Source: JAAZKA01 sp034926225 | GTDB lineage: Bacteria > Bacillota > Clostridia > Oscillospirales > QAMX01 | NCBI GenBank assembly: GCA_034926225.1 | Contig: JAYFRF010000018.1 | Span: forward strand, 1 to 13,142 | Length of the DNA: 13,142 bases | Direction: 5' to 3' | Shown: positions 7,692 to 13,142 of the stretch, one piece after another | Layout of the letters: every line of letters begins with the position of its first letter | Position numbering within the stretch: position 1 is the stretch's first letter | Position numbers and translations under genes: made by a program | The notes under the pieces: generated by a model | What the model was told of the DNA's origin: nothing | Database searches by the model: none | Seen by the model: the letters and a program-made list of their open reading frames with translations, nothing else

Positions 7692-8786
7692 TCAATCGAC
7701 TCCGAATTGCTCGATCAACTTTGTTAATAAGATATGCCCGGAATCAACCTGCGCCAAATCGAAATAGTAAATGGCTGTTGAAGTCTCCCTGCGTCCATCA
7801 ATCTCCCTACCGGTCAGCGACACGTCAACGATAAACGCATACTTTCTCGGGCTGACATATAAACCGCGTATGCCCTTCAGTTCTGTGCCAAAATCCTGCA
7901 AAAGCAACAAATTGCCATCGGTATCATAAGCGATAAAACAACTGCTGAAATAGGATGTTTCGCTCTCTTTAAGACGATAAAACCGCTTCCCGTCGGACTG
8001 CATAGTTGCTAAAAGACCCAAAGATTCGTAAGGGTTGTCTGGAACGATCTCCGCAACGCCGCCAGATAGAGGAACTTGATAGGCTACATAGCTAGAGCTT
8101 TCCGAGAGTTCCCAAAAGGACAGCGTATTCCCTTCCACACGGAGATTTGTAATATAGGTAGCAGCTTCATCAACGTTTGTGAAAATAGTCTGCGGCTCGC
8201 CTTTATGTCCGTGTAAAGAGTAGGCTTTTATGCAATCATGCTTGATCAGCGATTCGTCATAATATGTATCAGCGATGTAGAACATCCCCCGATGGACAGC
8301 CATGCAGTCCGGCATGGTGAAATGCGGCGGCAAGCCGGTTATGAACTCCTTGCGGGAAGTCCCGTCAGCGGAGACTTCATACAGGGAAGCAGAAGCTTTG
8401 TTGTCAGCAATGGCATAGACATAGACCTGTCCCTCTGACCAAAAAACCTGTCCGCCATAATAATTGACACGTTTGAAATAAGCGTTGCACAGAGCAAGGT
8501 GCGCCTCGTCGGTTTCTTCATTGTGTTTACAGTTGGGTTTCGCGCAGAGCGGTACGGGTTCCATCGTGCTTTCGTCACAGTAATATAAAAAGCTGTCCAT
8601 AAAAAAGTAATAGCCGTTTTCGGAGCAGGCAAAGATAATCGGATTTCCCTGACGATACCATTGGTATTGGGAGTCGGTTTCGAAGTGATACAGATCATCT
8701 GCAGGATACTCGCGTTTTACACAACCGGTCAGTGCAAATACGATCACCGCAATAGCGTATAAAAAGAACGCCGGATAGCGTTTCAC
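7692..8786 (-). CDS. Propeller lipoprotein, 364 aa
   Basis: The start is GTG at 8786, supported by AGGAGGGCTGTATC directly upstream and by the signal peptide it yields (MKRYPAFFLYAIAVIVFALTGC, lipobox LTGC, Cys22). The family motif is LCAKPNCKH with Cys81, Cys86, His88 and Cys100. Blade motif VSADGTSRKEF, the VHRGMFYIADTYYDES segment and C-terminal IYYFDLAQVDSG match the other lipoproteins. It is the direct partner of the only intact small secreted protein gene, from which it is separated by 62 nt holding a strong hairpin; both probably share the promoter at 9469-9497. It is followed after 32 nt by the decayed ATPase at 7315-7659, the same order as lipoprotein then ATPase in the intact left part. 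Function is not known; binding or neutralising the secreted protein is one possibility. Confidence 0.9.
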   Translation of the reverse strand: MKRYPAFFLYAIAVIVFALTGCVKREYPADDLYHFETDSQYQWYRQGNPIIFACSENGYYFFMDSFLYYCDESTMEPVPLCAKPNCKHNEETDEAHLALCNAYFKRVNYYGGQVFWSEGQVYVYAIADNKASASLYEVSADGTSRKEFITGLPPHFTMPDCMAVHRGMFYIADTYYDESLIKHDCIKAYSLHGHKGEPQTIFTNVDEAATYITNLRVEGNTLSFWELSESSSYVAYQVPLSGGVAEIVPDNPYESLGLLATMQSDGKRFYRLKESETSYFSSCFIAYDTDGNLLLLQDFGTELKGIRGLYVSPRKYAFIVDVSLTGREIDGRRETSTAIYYFDLAQVDSGHILLTKLIEQFGVD

Positions 8787-8811
8787 GATACAGCCCTCCT
8801 ATGCATCCCGC

Positions 8812-8840
8812 GGCGGGCGGGAGTAAAAATCCCGCCCGCC
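8812..8840 (-). other. Strong GC-rich hairpin after the intact secreted-protein gene
   Basis: A perfect 11-bp stem, GGCGGGCGGGA (8812-8822) against TCCCGCCCGCC (8830-8840), encloses a 7-nt loop. It begins nine bases after the secreted-protein stop. No T-run follows on the minus strand, so partial attenuation or 3'-end protection of the upstream message is likelier than full termination. This would favour the secreted protein over the lipoprotein. Confidence 0.7.
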
Positions 8841-8848
8841 ATTTATCG

Positions 8849-9298
8849 TCAGTTAAAATACAAGCGTTCCGTGTATTCGTATACGCCGTTGGCTGAATGC
8901 GTTGACCCAGTACGATCCGACTCAATCGATAGACCTAAATGTTTGGAGAGAACGCCTGCCCCGGCAGAAACTGAGTAGGCGGCATTTGCTAGGGAAAAAG
9001 AGTTCCCGAATGAATGCCCGTAATCAGCAGAAGATGGATCAGTCACGGTATAACCATACTCACCGCTTATGGTTACCATCGTGGGGTACGCATTAAAAAC
9101 TGTCTCGCCGGAACCATAGCTGGACGAAACATAACTGGCTCCGTATGCTAGATTTCCGGAGCTGTCTGCCACCCAGTAAATACTTGTTGGGTCTGTTCTT
9201 GAAATGATGGGGTTGCTGTCAGCTGCCATTGCGGAGAAAATCAATAAAAAGCAAGCCGATAGCAGCGCCAATACACGCATCGTACGTTTCTTTTTCAT
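8849..9298 (-). CDS. Small secreted protein, 149 aa, only intact member of its family here
   Basis: The ATG at 9298 follows GAAAGGAGCTTCTC. The N-terminus is a clear Sec signal peptide (MKKKRTMR, then a hydrophobic core, then SAMA before ADS), with likely signal peptidase I cleavage after residue 25 or 26. The mature protein is about 124 aa, rich in Ser, Gly, Tyr and Thr, with no cysteine, no membrane segment and a small-residue stretch NAAYSVSAGAG near residues 104-114. It ends YEYTERLYFN. I do not recognise the family. Fragments at 5637-5858 and 11250-11399 share the NAAYxVS core and lie at the same place relative to lipoprotein genes. It is the first gene after an operator-controlled promoter and is followed by a strong hairpin, as expected for an abundant product. 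A bacteriocin-like or signalling role is possible but unproven. A lipobox-like LSAC at residues 13-16 lies too early and is followed by hydrophobic residues. Confidence 0.85.
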   Translation of the reverse strand: MKKKRTMRVLALLSACFLLIFSAMAADSNPIISRTDPTSIYWVADSSGNLAYGASYVSSSYGSGETVFNAYPTMVTISGEYGYTVTDPSSADYGHSFGNSFSLANAAYSVSAGAGVLSKHLGLSIESDRTGSTHSANGVYEYTERLYFN

Positions 9299-9453
9299 GA
9301 GAAGCTCCTTTCAAAAAAGTCATCAAATCCATGTTTCGAACTATACAGATAAACGAGTCAATCCTTACCCATCGGACTCACCGCCTCACATCAGCCTGTC
9401 CGCTTTGATTCGACGAACTCGGTATAACTCAAAACGGCACATTCCCTGTACTT
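9299..9453 (-). other. Conserved untranslated leader, copy 1
   Basis: A leader of about 155 nt joins the operator to the secreted-protein start. It is homologous to 7092-7243. The best preserved part is the last 40 nt before the start, including AAACATGGATTTGATGAC and the ribosome binding site. No known RNA element is recognised. Confidence 0.5.
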
Positions 9454-9465
9454 TAGACCGGTCTA
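9454..9465. promoter_or_regulatory. Perfect 12-bp palindromic operator, copy 1
   Basis: TAGACCGGTCTA is a perfect inverted repeat placed three bases after the -10 box, over the expected start of transcription. It fits the tagaNYGgTCTA half of the LmrA/QdoR (YxaF) boxes of Bacillus subtilis as I recall them. A TetR-family repressor is therefore a reasonable guess; none is encoded in this window. Confidence 0.65.
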
Positions 9466-9468
9466 CTT

Positions 9469-9497
9469 TATATAACAATTTTTCCTCACGGATGTAA
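9469..9497 (-). promoter_or_regulatory. Predicted sigma-A-type promoter, copy 1
   Basis: TTACAT (9497-9492), a 17-nt spacer and TATATA (9474-9469) form a good promoter. Spacing and boxes are kept in copy 2, while spacer sequences differ, which supports function. It should drive the secreted protein at 9298 and, through the hairpin, the lipoprotein at 8786. Confidence 0.65.
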
Positions 9498-9524
9498 CAG
9501 AATTTGCATTTTTTGAAAATTTCC

Positions 9525-9853
9525 CGCTTAAGACTTGGTTGGCAAATGCGTTCACGGGGGCGAGTACGGCAGTCGGCTCGTCAAGAATGAGAGTTTCGGG
9601 TTGTCGAGCAGCACCTATGCGATGAGGACGCGTTGCTTCATGCCACCTGAAAACGCGCTGAGCTCTCGGATATCCGTACCGTTCCACGTGGCGCCGCCTG
9701 CCGTCGGCGTGAGGGTGCAGTGATGATATTCATCATCGTGCTCTTCCCGGAGCCGTTCGGGCTAAGGATGCCGTACACGCCGGGGGTAAGCGAGAGCGTC
9801 ATGTTGTCTAGCGCCGGACGGGACATACGAGGGTGGGTACGCGTGAGAGACAT
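9525..9853 (-). pseudogene. Decayed ABC ATPase, copy 1
   Basis: A ribosome binding site (AAAAGGAGGGG) and ATG at 9853 lead into MSLTRTHPRMSRPALDNM and Walker A SPNGSGKS. The beginning is about 12 nt shorter than in the intact gene. A small deletion after MMNII shifts the frame. The shifted frame then reads TDIRELSAFSGGMKQRVLIA, stops at TAG (9617-9615, replacing the CAG of the intact gene), and a further one-base loss precedes ILDEP. The stretch from TDIR to AFSGG has the same 62-codon deletion as the copy at 7315-7659. Homology to the ATPase fades after the TTAAGCG that encodes LSE in the intact gene, close to the -35 box. It is not functional. Confidence 0.85.
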
Positions 9854-9940
9854 AGGGCCCCTCCTTTTGGGAAAAAACTCATTCCTTTGATATATTTTAT
9901 AGATTTATATCGTGGAGATTCATTTTTGCCAACGGCGTCA

Positions 9941-11155
9941 TCAGTATTCTCCCTCGGTAAAAGAAAAGAGCTCGTGGACTTCGGCGTTTCCGCTTTTTAT
10001 ATCCTCTTTCCTGATATAATAAAAATAGTGACGCGCCTGCGGCGCGGATACGGCATATAGGAGTACATACTCGCTGTTGGTCGGGTACAGCAATGAAAAG
10101 GAGGGCAGCCCTTCGATGCCTGGTAAATTTTCCATGGAGACGGTCATCACAGGCTGATACTCCTCATCATATACCCGATAGCATTTGTCTTTAATATACG
10201 GATTGCCGCGTGCGCTGTCTCGCTGATAGAAGTAATCGAAATCGGACGCGGTCATGGAGTGGGGAAATTCTCCGAGTTCCTTCCGATCACTTCCGTCAGG
10301 CGCGTAGGAATACAAATTCGAATCTGGATAAGACGCCTCGACCTGGTCATCCCTGCGATATCTCGTTATAATCACGCGATGGTCGTATATTGTCAAAAAC
10401 ACCGTCGAAGCATCATCCTCCTGCATAGACAGCTTCGATAGCTTCCGCGTAGGGATGTGATACAGATAAGCCGAATAATTCCAACTGTTCTCTTCGTCAT
10501 AGTCTATAAAATACAGATAATCTTCATAAGCGAGCAAACTGCCGAACCCATTCATCATATCGGAAGCTTTTCTCTCGTATATAAGCACAGGCGGCACCAG
10601 GGTATTTTCGAGCGAATATTCCCAAAGTCCGTCGATTGACGTTCCATTTTCATCATACTGCGTGGTCGTGACGTATATTTTCCCCCGATGAACTACAAAT
10701 TGGTTGCAGCTGTTATGATCTAATGACAGCAACTCTTTCCGTACGGAACCGTCCTGCGATACCTTGGTGATGGAGTATCTTCGCGTCTCTGTATTGTAAT
10801 AGAAGACATACAATTCCTCACCCACAACGCATGCCTTGGCGCTAAAAGCAAAACCACTGAAGAACGCGTCGCAGGTGCTCTTTGTATCCGCTGTATGCGG
10901 ACAATTTGGTTTAGCGCACAGCATAACCGGCGTCATGGTCTTTTTGTCAACAAAGAGGATTCGATTGGGGATACAGATATAGAAACCGCTTTCCGTCTCG
11001 GCAACATTGTGATAATTATCGTTTTCGTTAAGGTAATATTGAAAATCTCCGGAGGAATCAGTTTCCGCAAGAGAACTTCCATTTACGCAGGAACAGCCTG
11101 AAAGCATTAGCAGAAAAACAAGCCACAGGTTCCCCCTTCGTTTGTTCTTACACAT
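9941..11155 (-). CDS. Propeller lipoprotein, 404 aa
   Basis: The ATG at 11155 is chosen over an upstream in-frame ATG at 11182 because GGGAGGGG lies just before it and the shorter form has a regular signal (MCKNKRRGN, hydrophobic core, lipobox LSGC, Cys21). The family motif is LCAKPNCPH with Cys80, Cys85, His87 and Cys95. The blade motif VSQDGSVRKEL, the VHRGKIYVTTTQYDEN segment and the C-terminal FYYIRKEDIKSG are typical of the array. It is the largest intact lipoprotein here. Its upstream neighbour is the secreted-protein fragment at 11250-11399 with a hairpin between. An 87-nt AT-rich gap, in which I see nothing, separates it from the decayed ATPase at 9853. Confidence 0.9.
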   Translation of the reverse strand: MCKNKRRGNLWLVFLLMLSGCSCVNGSSLAETDSSGDFQYYLNENDNYHNVAETESGFYICIPNRILFVDKKTMTPVMLCAKPNCPHTADTKSTCDAFFSGFAFSAKACVVGEELYVFYYNTETRRYSITKVSQDGSVRKELLSLDHNSCNQFVVHRGKIYVTTTQYDENGTSIDGLWEYSLENTLVPPVLIYERKASDMMNGFGSLLAYEDYLYFIDYDEENSWNYSAYLYHIPTRKLSKLSMQEDDASTVFLTIYDHRVIITRYRRDDQVEASYPDSNLYSYAPDGSDRKELGEFPHSMTASDFDYFYQRDSARGNPYIKDKCYRVYDEEYQPVMTVSMENLPGIEGLPSFSLLYPTNSEYVLLYAVSAPQARHYFYYIRKEDIKSGNAEVHELFSFTEGEY

Positions 11156-11203
11156 TGCGCGCCCCTCCCAGCTAAATATCATTGTGGATTATCCATGATT
11201 GGT

Positions 11204-11239
11204 ATGGGCTTCGACTTATTTTGTTCAGCCGAAGCCCAT
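11204..11239 (-). other. RNA hairpin between secreted-protein fragment and lipoprotein
   Basis: A perfect 10-bp stem (ATGGGCTTCG at 11204-11213 with CGAAGCCCAT at 11230-11239) encloses a 16-nt loop. No T-run follows. It starts ten bases after the stop of the secreted-protein fragment, the same place as the hairpins in the other copies. Confidence 0.6.
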
Positions 11240-11249
11240 GCGTTAATGA

Positions 11250-11399
11250 TTACTCATATAACGCGGTCAACTCATGGTCTCCAGAACCGCCAACGCTCGT
11301 TCTACTTCTACCAAATGTGTATACAGTCGAAGGATATGTGCAAGAGCATGAAACATAATAAGCGGCATTGCTTAGCGAAATGCATATCACTTTTTTGAT
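11250..11399 (-). pseudogene. Truncated small secreted protein gene with ATC in place of the start
   Basis: An AAAGGAG site is followed after a normal distance by ATC AAA AAA GTG, where the family would have ATG AAA AAA. The frame runs 49 codons to TAA at 11250: IKKVICIS, then LSNAAYYVSCSCTYPS, ending ELTALYE. The signal peptide and most of the mature N-terminal part are missing. The NAAYxVS core ties it to the protein at 8849-9298. GTG in the fourth codon could start a 46-aa unexported peptide, but its spacing to the ribosome binding site is long. A remnant is more likely than a working gene. Confidence 0.55.
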
Positions 11400-11451
11400 C
11401 GCTTACTCCTTTTGTTACGAATTATATTGTTCCTATCCGTGAACAGATATT

Positions 11452-12591
11452 TCATTCCAGCACGATCCTCTTCCATTGCGGTATCCCCGATGGAATATCC
11501 GATTTATCAAAGTACCAATAGGCGGAATTGTCCTTTGCGGAAAGTAAGACCTGCTCTTTCCCGACGTATAAATTGCGATAATCCGGGATTTCATCCTCTA
11601 CGGGATACTCCATCAACAGAGCGCCGGTTTGCGTGTAAATCCGCAGACTCTTGCGGGACGCTGCTGTATCATAATACAGATCCAGCTGATATACATACAA
11701 ATCGTCGGCGACGATCTGCCCAAGTGGGAGCGTCCCCCAGAAGGAAGGCTCGCTTTCTCCTTGACGCTGAACATAACCGTCTACGTCGGACGTCTGCCGC
11801 TCAAGCGCGATCACAATATTAAACAGAGTGTCACCGTATACACGCGTCTCGCTGATCCAATGCCCGGCATCGCCGATGTTATAGAGCCTTTCCAGCGTCC
11901 GATCGGGGATGCTCAGACGCAGTGAAACAGGCTCGCTCGACGCAGTGAGATCGGCCAGAAAGTACAGGTAATCGTCCGCCGCATAGATGTGATCAAAATT
12001 GATATAGTCGGGGACGTCGGCGGAAGATAGCAGACATTTTGGCTCCCCTTTTTTGTCCAGCGGATATTGCCATACGGAATAGGAAACGTCCGTCTCGGTC
12101 ATTTGACGCAAAACGACATAAAAGCAGCCTCGATGTACGAGCATTCGTGAGGACGCCCCCAGCTCGCTTGTGGAAAACGTGTAGAGGTCTTTCCTCGCCG
12201 CTCCATCGGCGGACACCTCTGTTAAAGCAAGCTGCCTTTTGCCAAACGGAGAGGCCGCCGTATAGGTAAAGACGTAGAGCTTTCCATCGGTATAGAAAAC
12301 AGGCGCGCCGACGCTGTCAAAAGGAAAAAAATAGGCGTTACACGCCTCTGGCGCGGCAGCTTCCTGCGCGTGCAGACAATTCGGTTTTGAACAGAGCGGG
12401 AGAGCCTTGCCCTGCGTCAAATCCAGAAAATAGAGATAGTTCCCCGCAGTTATGTAAAAGCCGTCCTCGCTTTCGGCAATGTTGCGTCCCGGCGCTCTGC
12501 CGTTGTACAAGCCTTGCTGGCAGCTTGCGTAATAGGTATCGGCAGTTGGGACCGTAGCAGGAAAGGCGGCGCATGCACATGTCATCAGCAA
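11452..12591 (-). CDS. Propeller lipoprotein, about 379-390 aa, signal peptide apparently frameshifted
   Basis: The frame from TTG 12591 gives MLMTCACAAFPATVPTAD, without a proper signal peptide. Upstream in the same frame lies a hydrophobic run with no usual start codon (EIFIFAFLLFSLLMTC). In the neighbouring frame a TTG at 12626 has a good ribosome binding site (GGAAGGTGATTTCC) and reads LKFLFS. One extra T in the poly-T tract near 12613-12623 would join them as MKFLFFAFLLFSLLMTC, a normal lipoprotein signal. The rest is a typical family member: LCSKPNCLH (Cys67, Cys72, His74, Cys84, counted from 12591), blade motif VSADGAARKDL, VHRGCFYVV, and the end YWYFDKSDIPSG. It is either a real or sequencing frameshift. 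No secreted-protein remnant precedes it; the gap to the upstream lipoprotein is short. Confidence 0.8.
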   Translation of the reverse strand: MLMTCACAAFPATVPTADTYYASCQQGLYNGRAPGRNIAESEDGFYITAGNYLYFLDLTQGKALPLCSKPNCLHAQEAAAPEACNAYFFPFDSVGAPVFYTDGKLYVFTYTAASPFGKRQLALTEVSADGAARKDLYTFSTSELGASSRMLVHRGCFYVVLRQMTETDVSYSVWQYPLDKKGEPKCLLSSADVPDYINFDHIYAADDYLYFLADLTASSEPVSLRLSIPDRTLERLYNIGDAGHWISETRVYGDTLFNIVIALERQTSDVDGYVQRQGESEPSFWGTLPLGQIVADDLYVYQLDLYYDTAASRKSLRIYTQTGALLMEYPVEDEIPDYRNLYVGKEQVLLSAKDNSAYWYFDKSDIPSGIPQWKRIVLE

Positions 12592-12700
12592 CGAAAAGAG
12601 CAGAAAAGCGAAAATAAAAATTTCAAGGAAATCACCTTCCGAAATTGTTTGAGCTTTTCCTTTAAAGCGGCACTATGTAAAAAAGCAGTATTAGAAGGCT

Positions 12701-13142
12701 CTACAGGTTATTGTTTCCCAAAAACCGCACGGGATGGTCTTCACAATTTGCAAGCAGAGCCTTATCCATATACCAGAAACAGGCGGATTGATAGCGGCTG
12801 TTTTGTGAGACGCTTCCCCCGGTAAGCAGAATAAACCCGCCGGAGGTTATCTGTATTTCTTGAAAGTTTGGGATCAATCCGTATAAATCCAGCGTTGTAA
12901 TAACGTTTCCTTGATTGTCAATAACCATCATCATGCGGCATGTTTCATCGCCGGTATTTTTTTGCATAAATTGTATATATAAATAGTTATCGTCCGAAGC
13001 CATGAGACCAAGCGATTTTAACGGAAGGCTTTGCGCGGGGATCCACCCGACAGGGTTTTCGCCGTTCAGCTCCGCTTTCATCAAGCAGACGGAGGAATCC
13101 CGGTATCCGGCGACAATCAGACCATCGGAGAAAGGCGCGAAA
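12701..13142 (-). CDS. C-terminal part of another propeller lipoprotein (5' end outside window)
   Basis: The frame is open to the right edge (first visible residues FAPFSDGLIVAGYRD) and ends at 12701. The final part, CFWYMDKALLANCEDHPV, matches the conserved family C-terminus with its aromatic Y-x-D-K segment. The preceding YLYIQFMQ and QGNVITTLDLYG segments look like propeller blades. The signal peptide and Cys-His motif, if present, lie outside the window. It is the first of the tandem lipoproteins visible here and is followed after about 75 nt by the ribosome binding site of the next. Confidence 0.75.
   Translation of the reverse strand, partial: FAPFSDGLIVAGYRDSSVCLMKAELNGENPVGWIPAQSLPLKSLGLMASDDNYLYIQFMQKNTGDETCRMMMVIDNQGNVITTLDLYGLIPNFQEIQITSGGFILLTGGSVSQNSRYQSACFWYMDKALLANCEDHPVRFLGNNNL

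Larger units (their letters stand above)
9283..9875 (-). repeat. Diverged direct repeat unit, copy 1
   Basis: This is the partner of 7076-7680, about 2.2 kb away. The two differ by scattered substitutions and small insertions and deletions, so the duplication is not recent. Confidence 0.75.

Noticed and set aside
9250..9265. LSAC at residues 13-16 of the secreted protein as a lipobox
   Set aside because: It would cut within the hydrophobic core and leave a hydrophobic mature N-terminus. SAMA-ADS is a better signal peptidase I site.
8849..9298. Assignment of the secreted protein to the lactococcin 972 bacteriocin family, whose loci also hold a large membrane protein and an ATPase
   Set aside because: Only the size, the signal peptide and an aromatic C-terminus are alike. 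The typical motifs are not visible, so this is analogy only.
9386..9442. An 18-codon leader frame (MCRFELYRVRR...) just after the operator, also open in copy 2
   Set aside because: Most differences between the two copies change the amino acid, the stops differ and there is no good ribosome binding site.
1..13142. CRISPR arrays, tRNA or rRNA genes, insertion sequences and transposases
   Set aside because: No regularly spaced short repeats, RNA gene motifs or transposase-like proteins were seen. The repeats present are diverged gene-module duplicates.

Overview
The window looks like chromosomal DNA of a Gram-positive, Clostridia-type gut bacterium. Every gene I can support lies on the minus strand. 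Starts have strong Shine-Dalgarno sequences (AGGAGG-like), the exported proteins carry Gram-positive lipoprotein signals, and the ABC region is GC-rich while the promoter blocks are AT-rich. The genus cannot be told from the sequence. Read in transcription order, the window runs from 13142 down to 1.

Right part (13142-11452): the C-terminal end of one lipoprotein, then a second complete one of the same family. The second has an apparent one-base frameshift in its signal peptide. Middle part (11400-5518): a tandem array built from a repeated module: truncated ABC ATPase, promoter with a palindromic operator, leader of about 150 nt, small secreted protein gene, RNA hairpin, propeller lipoprotein. 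Only one small secreted protein is intact (8849-9298). Three others are remnants: 11250-11399, about 7077-7091 and 5637-5858. Lipoproteins at 9941-11155, 7692-8786 and 5861-7006 are intact. Two ABC ATPase pseudogenes (7315-7659 and 9525-9853) share the same internal deletion.

Left part (5517-1): a lipoprotein interrupted by one in-frame TAA, an intact ABC ATPase, a fused 12-TM permease and a propeller lipoprotein that runs off the window, probably into a solute-binding domain. ATPase, permease and last lipoprotein are joined by ATGA overlaps and are surely one operon.

Reading of the whole: five (probably six) paralogous extracytoplasmic lipoproteins share a predicted beta-propeller fold and a C-x4-C-x-H-x(4-11)-C motif. 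They alternate with a fast-decaying family of small secreted proteins ending in a shared NAAYxVS region, all upstream of one ABC transporter. The ancestral unit seems to be secreted protein - hairpin - lipoprotein - ABC ATPase (- permease), amplified and then decayed. Lipoproteins are mostly kept while secreted partners are lost, as in arrays of orphan immunity or receptor genes. That function is inference only; I do not recognise this as a described system.
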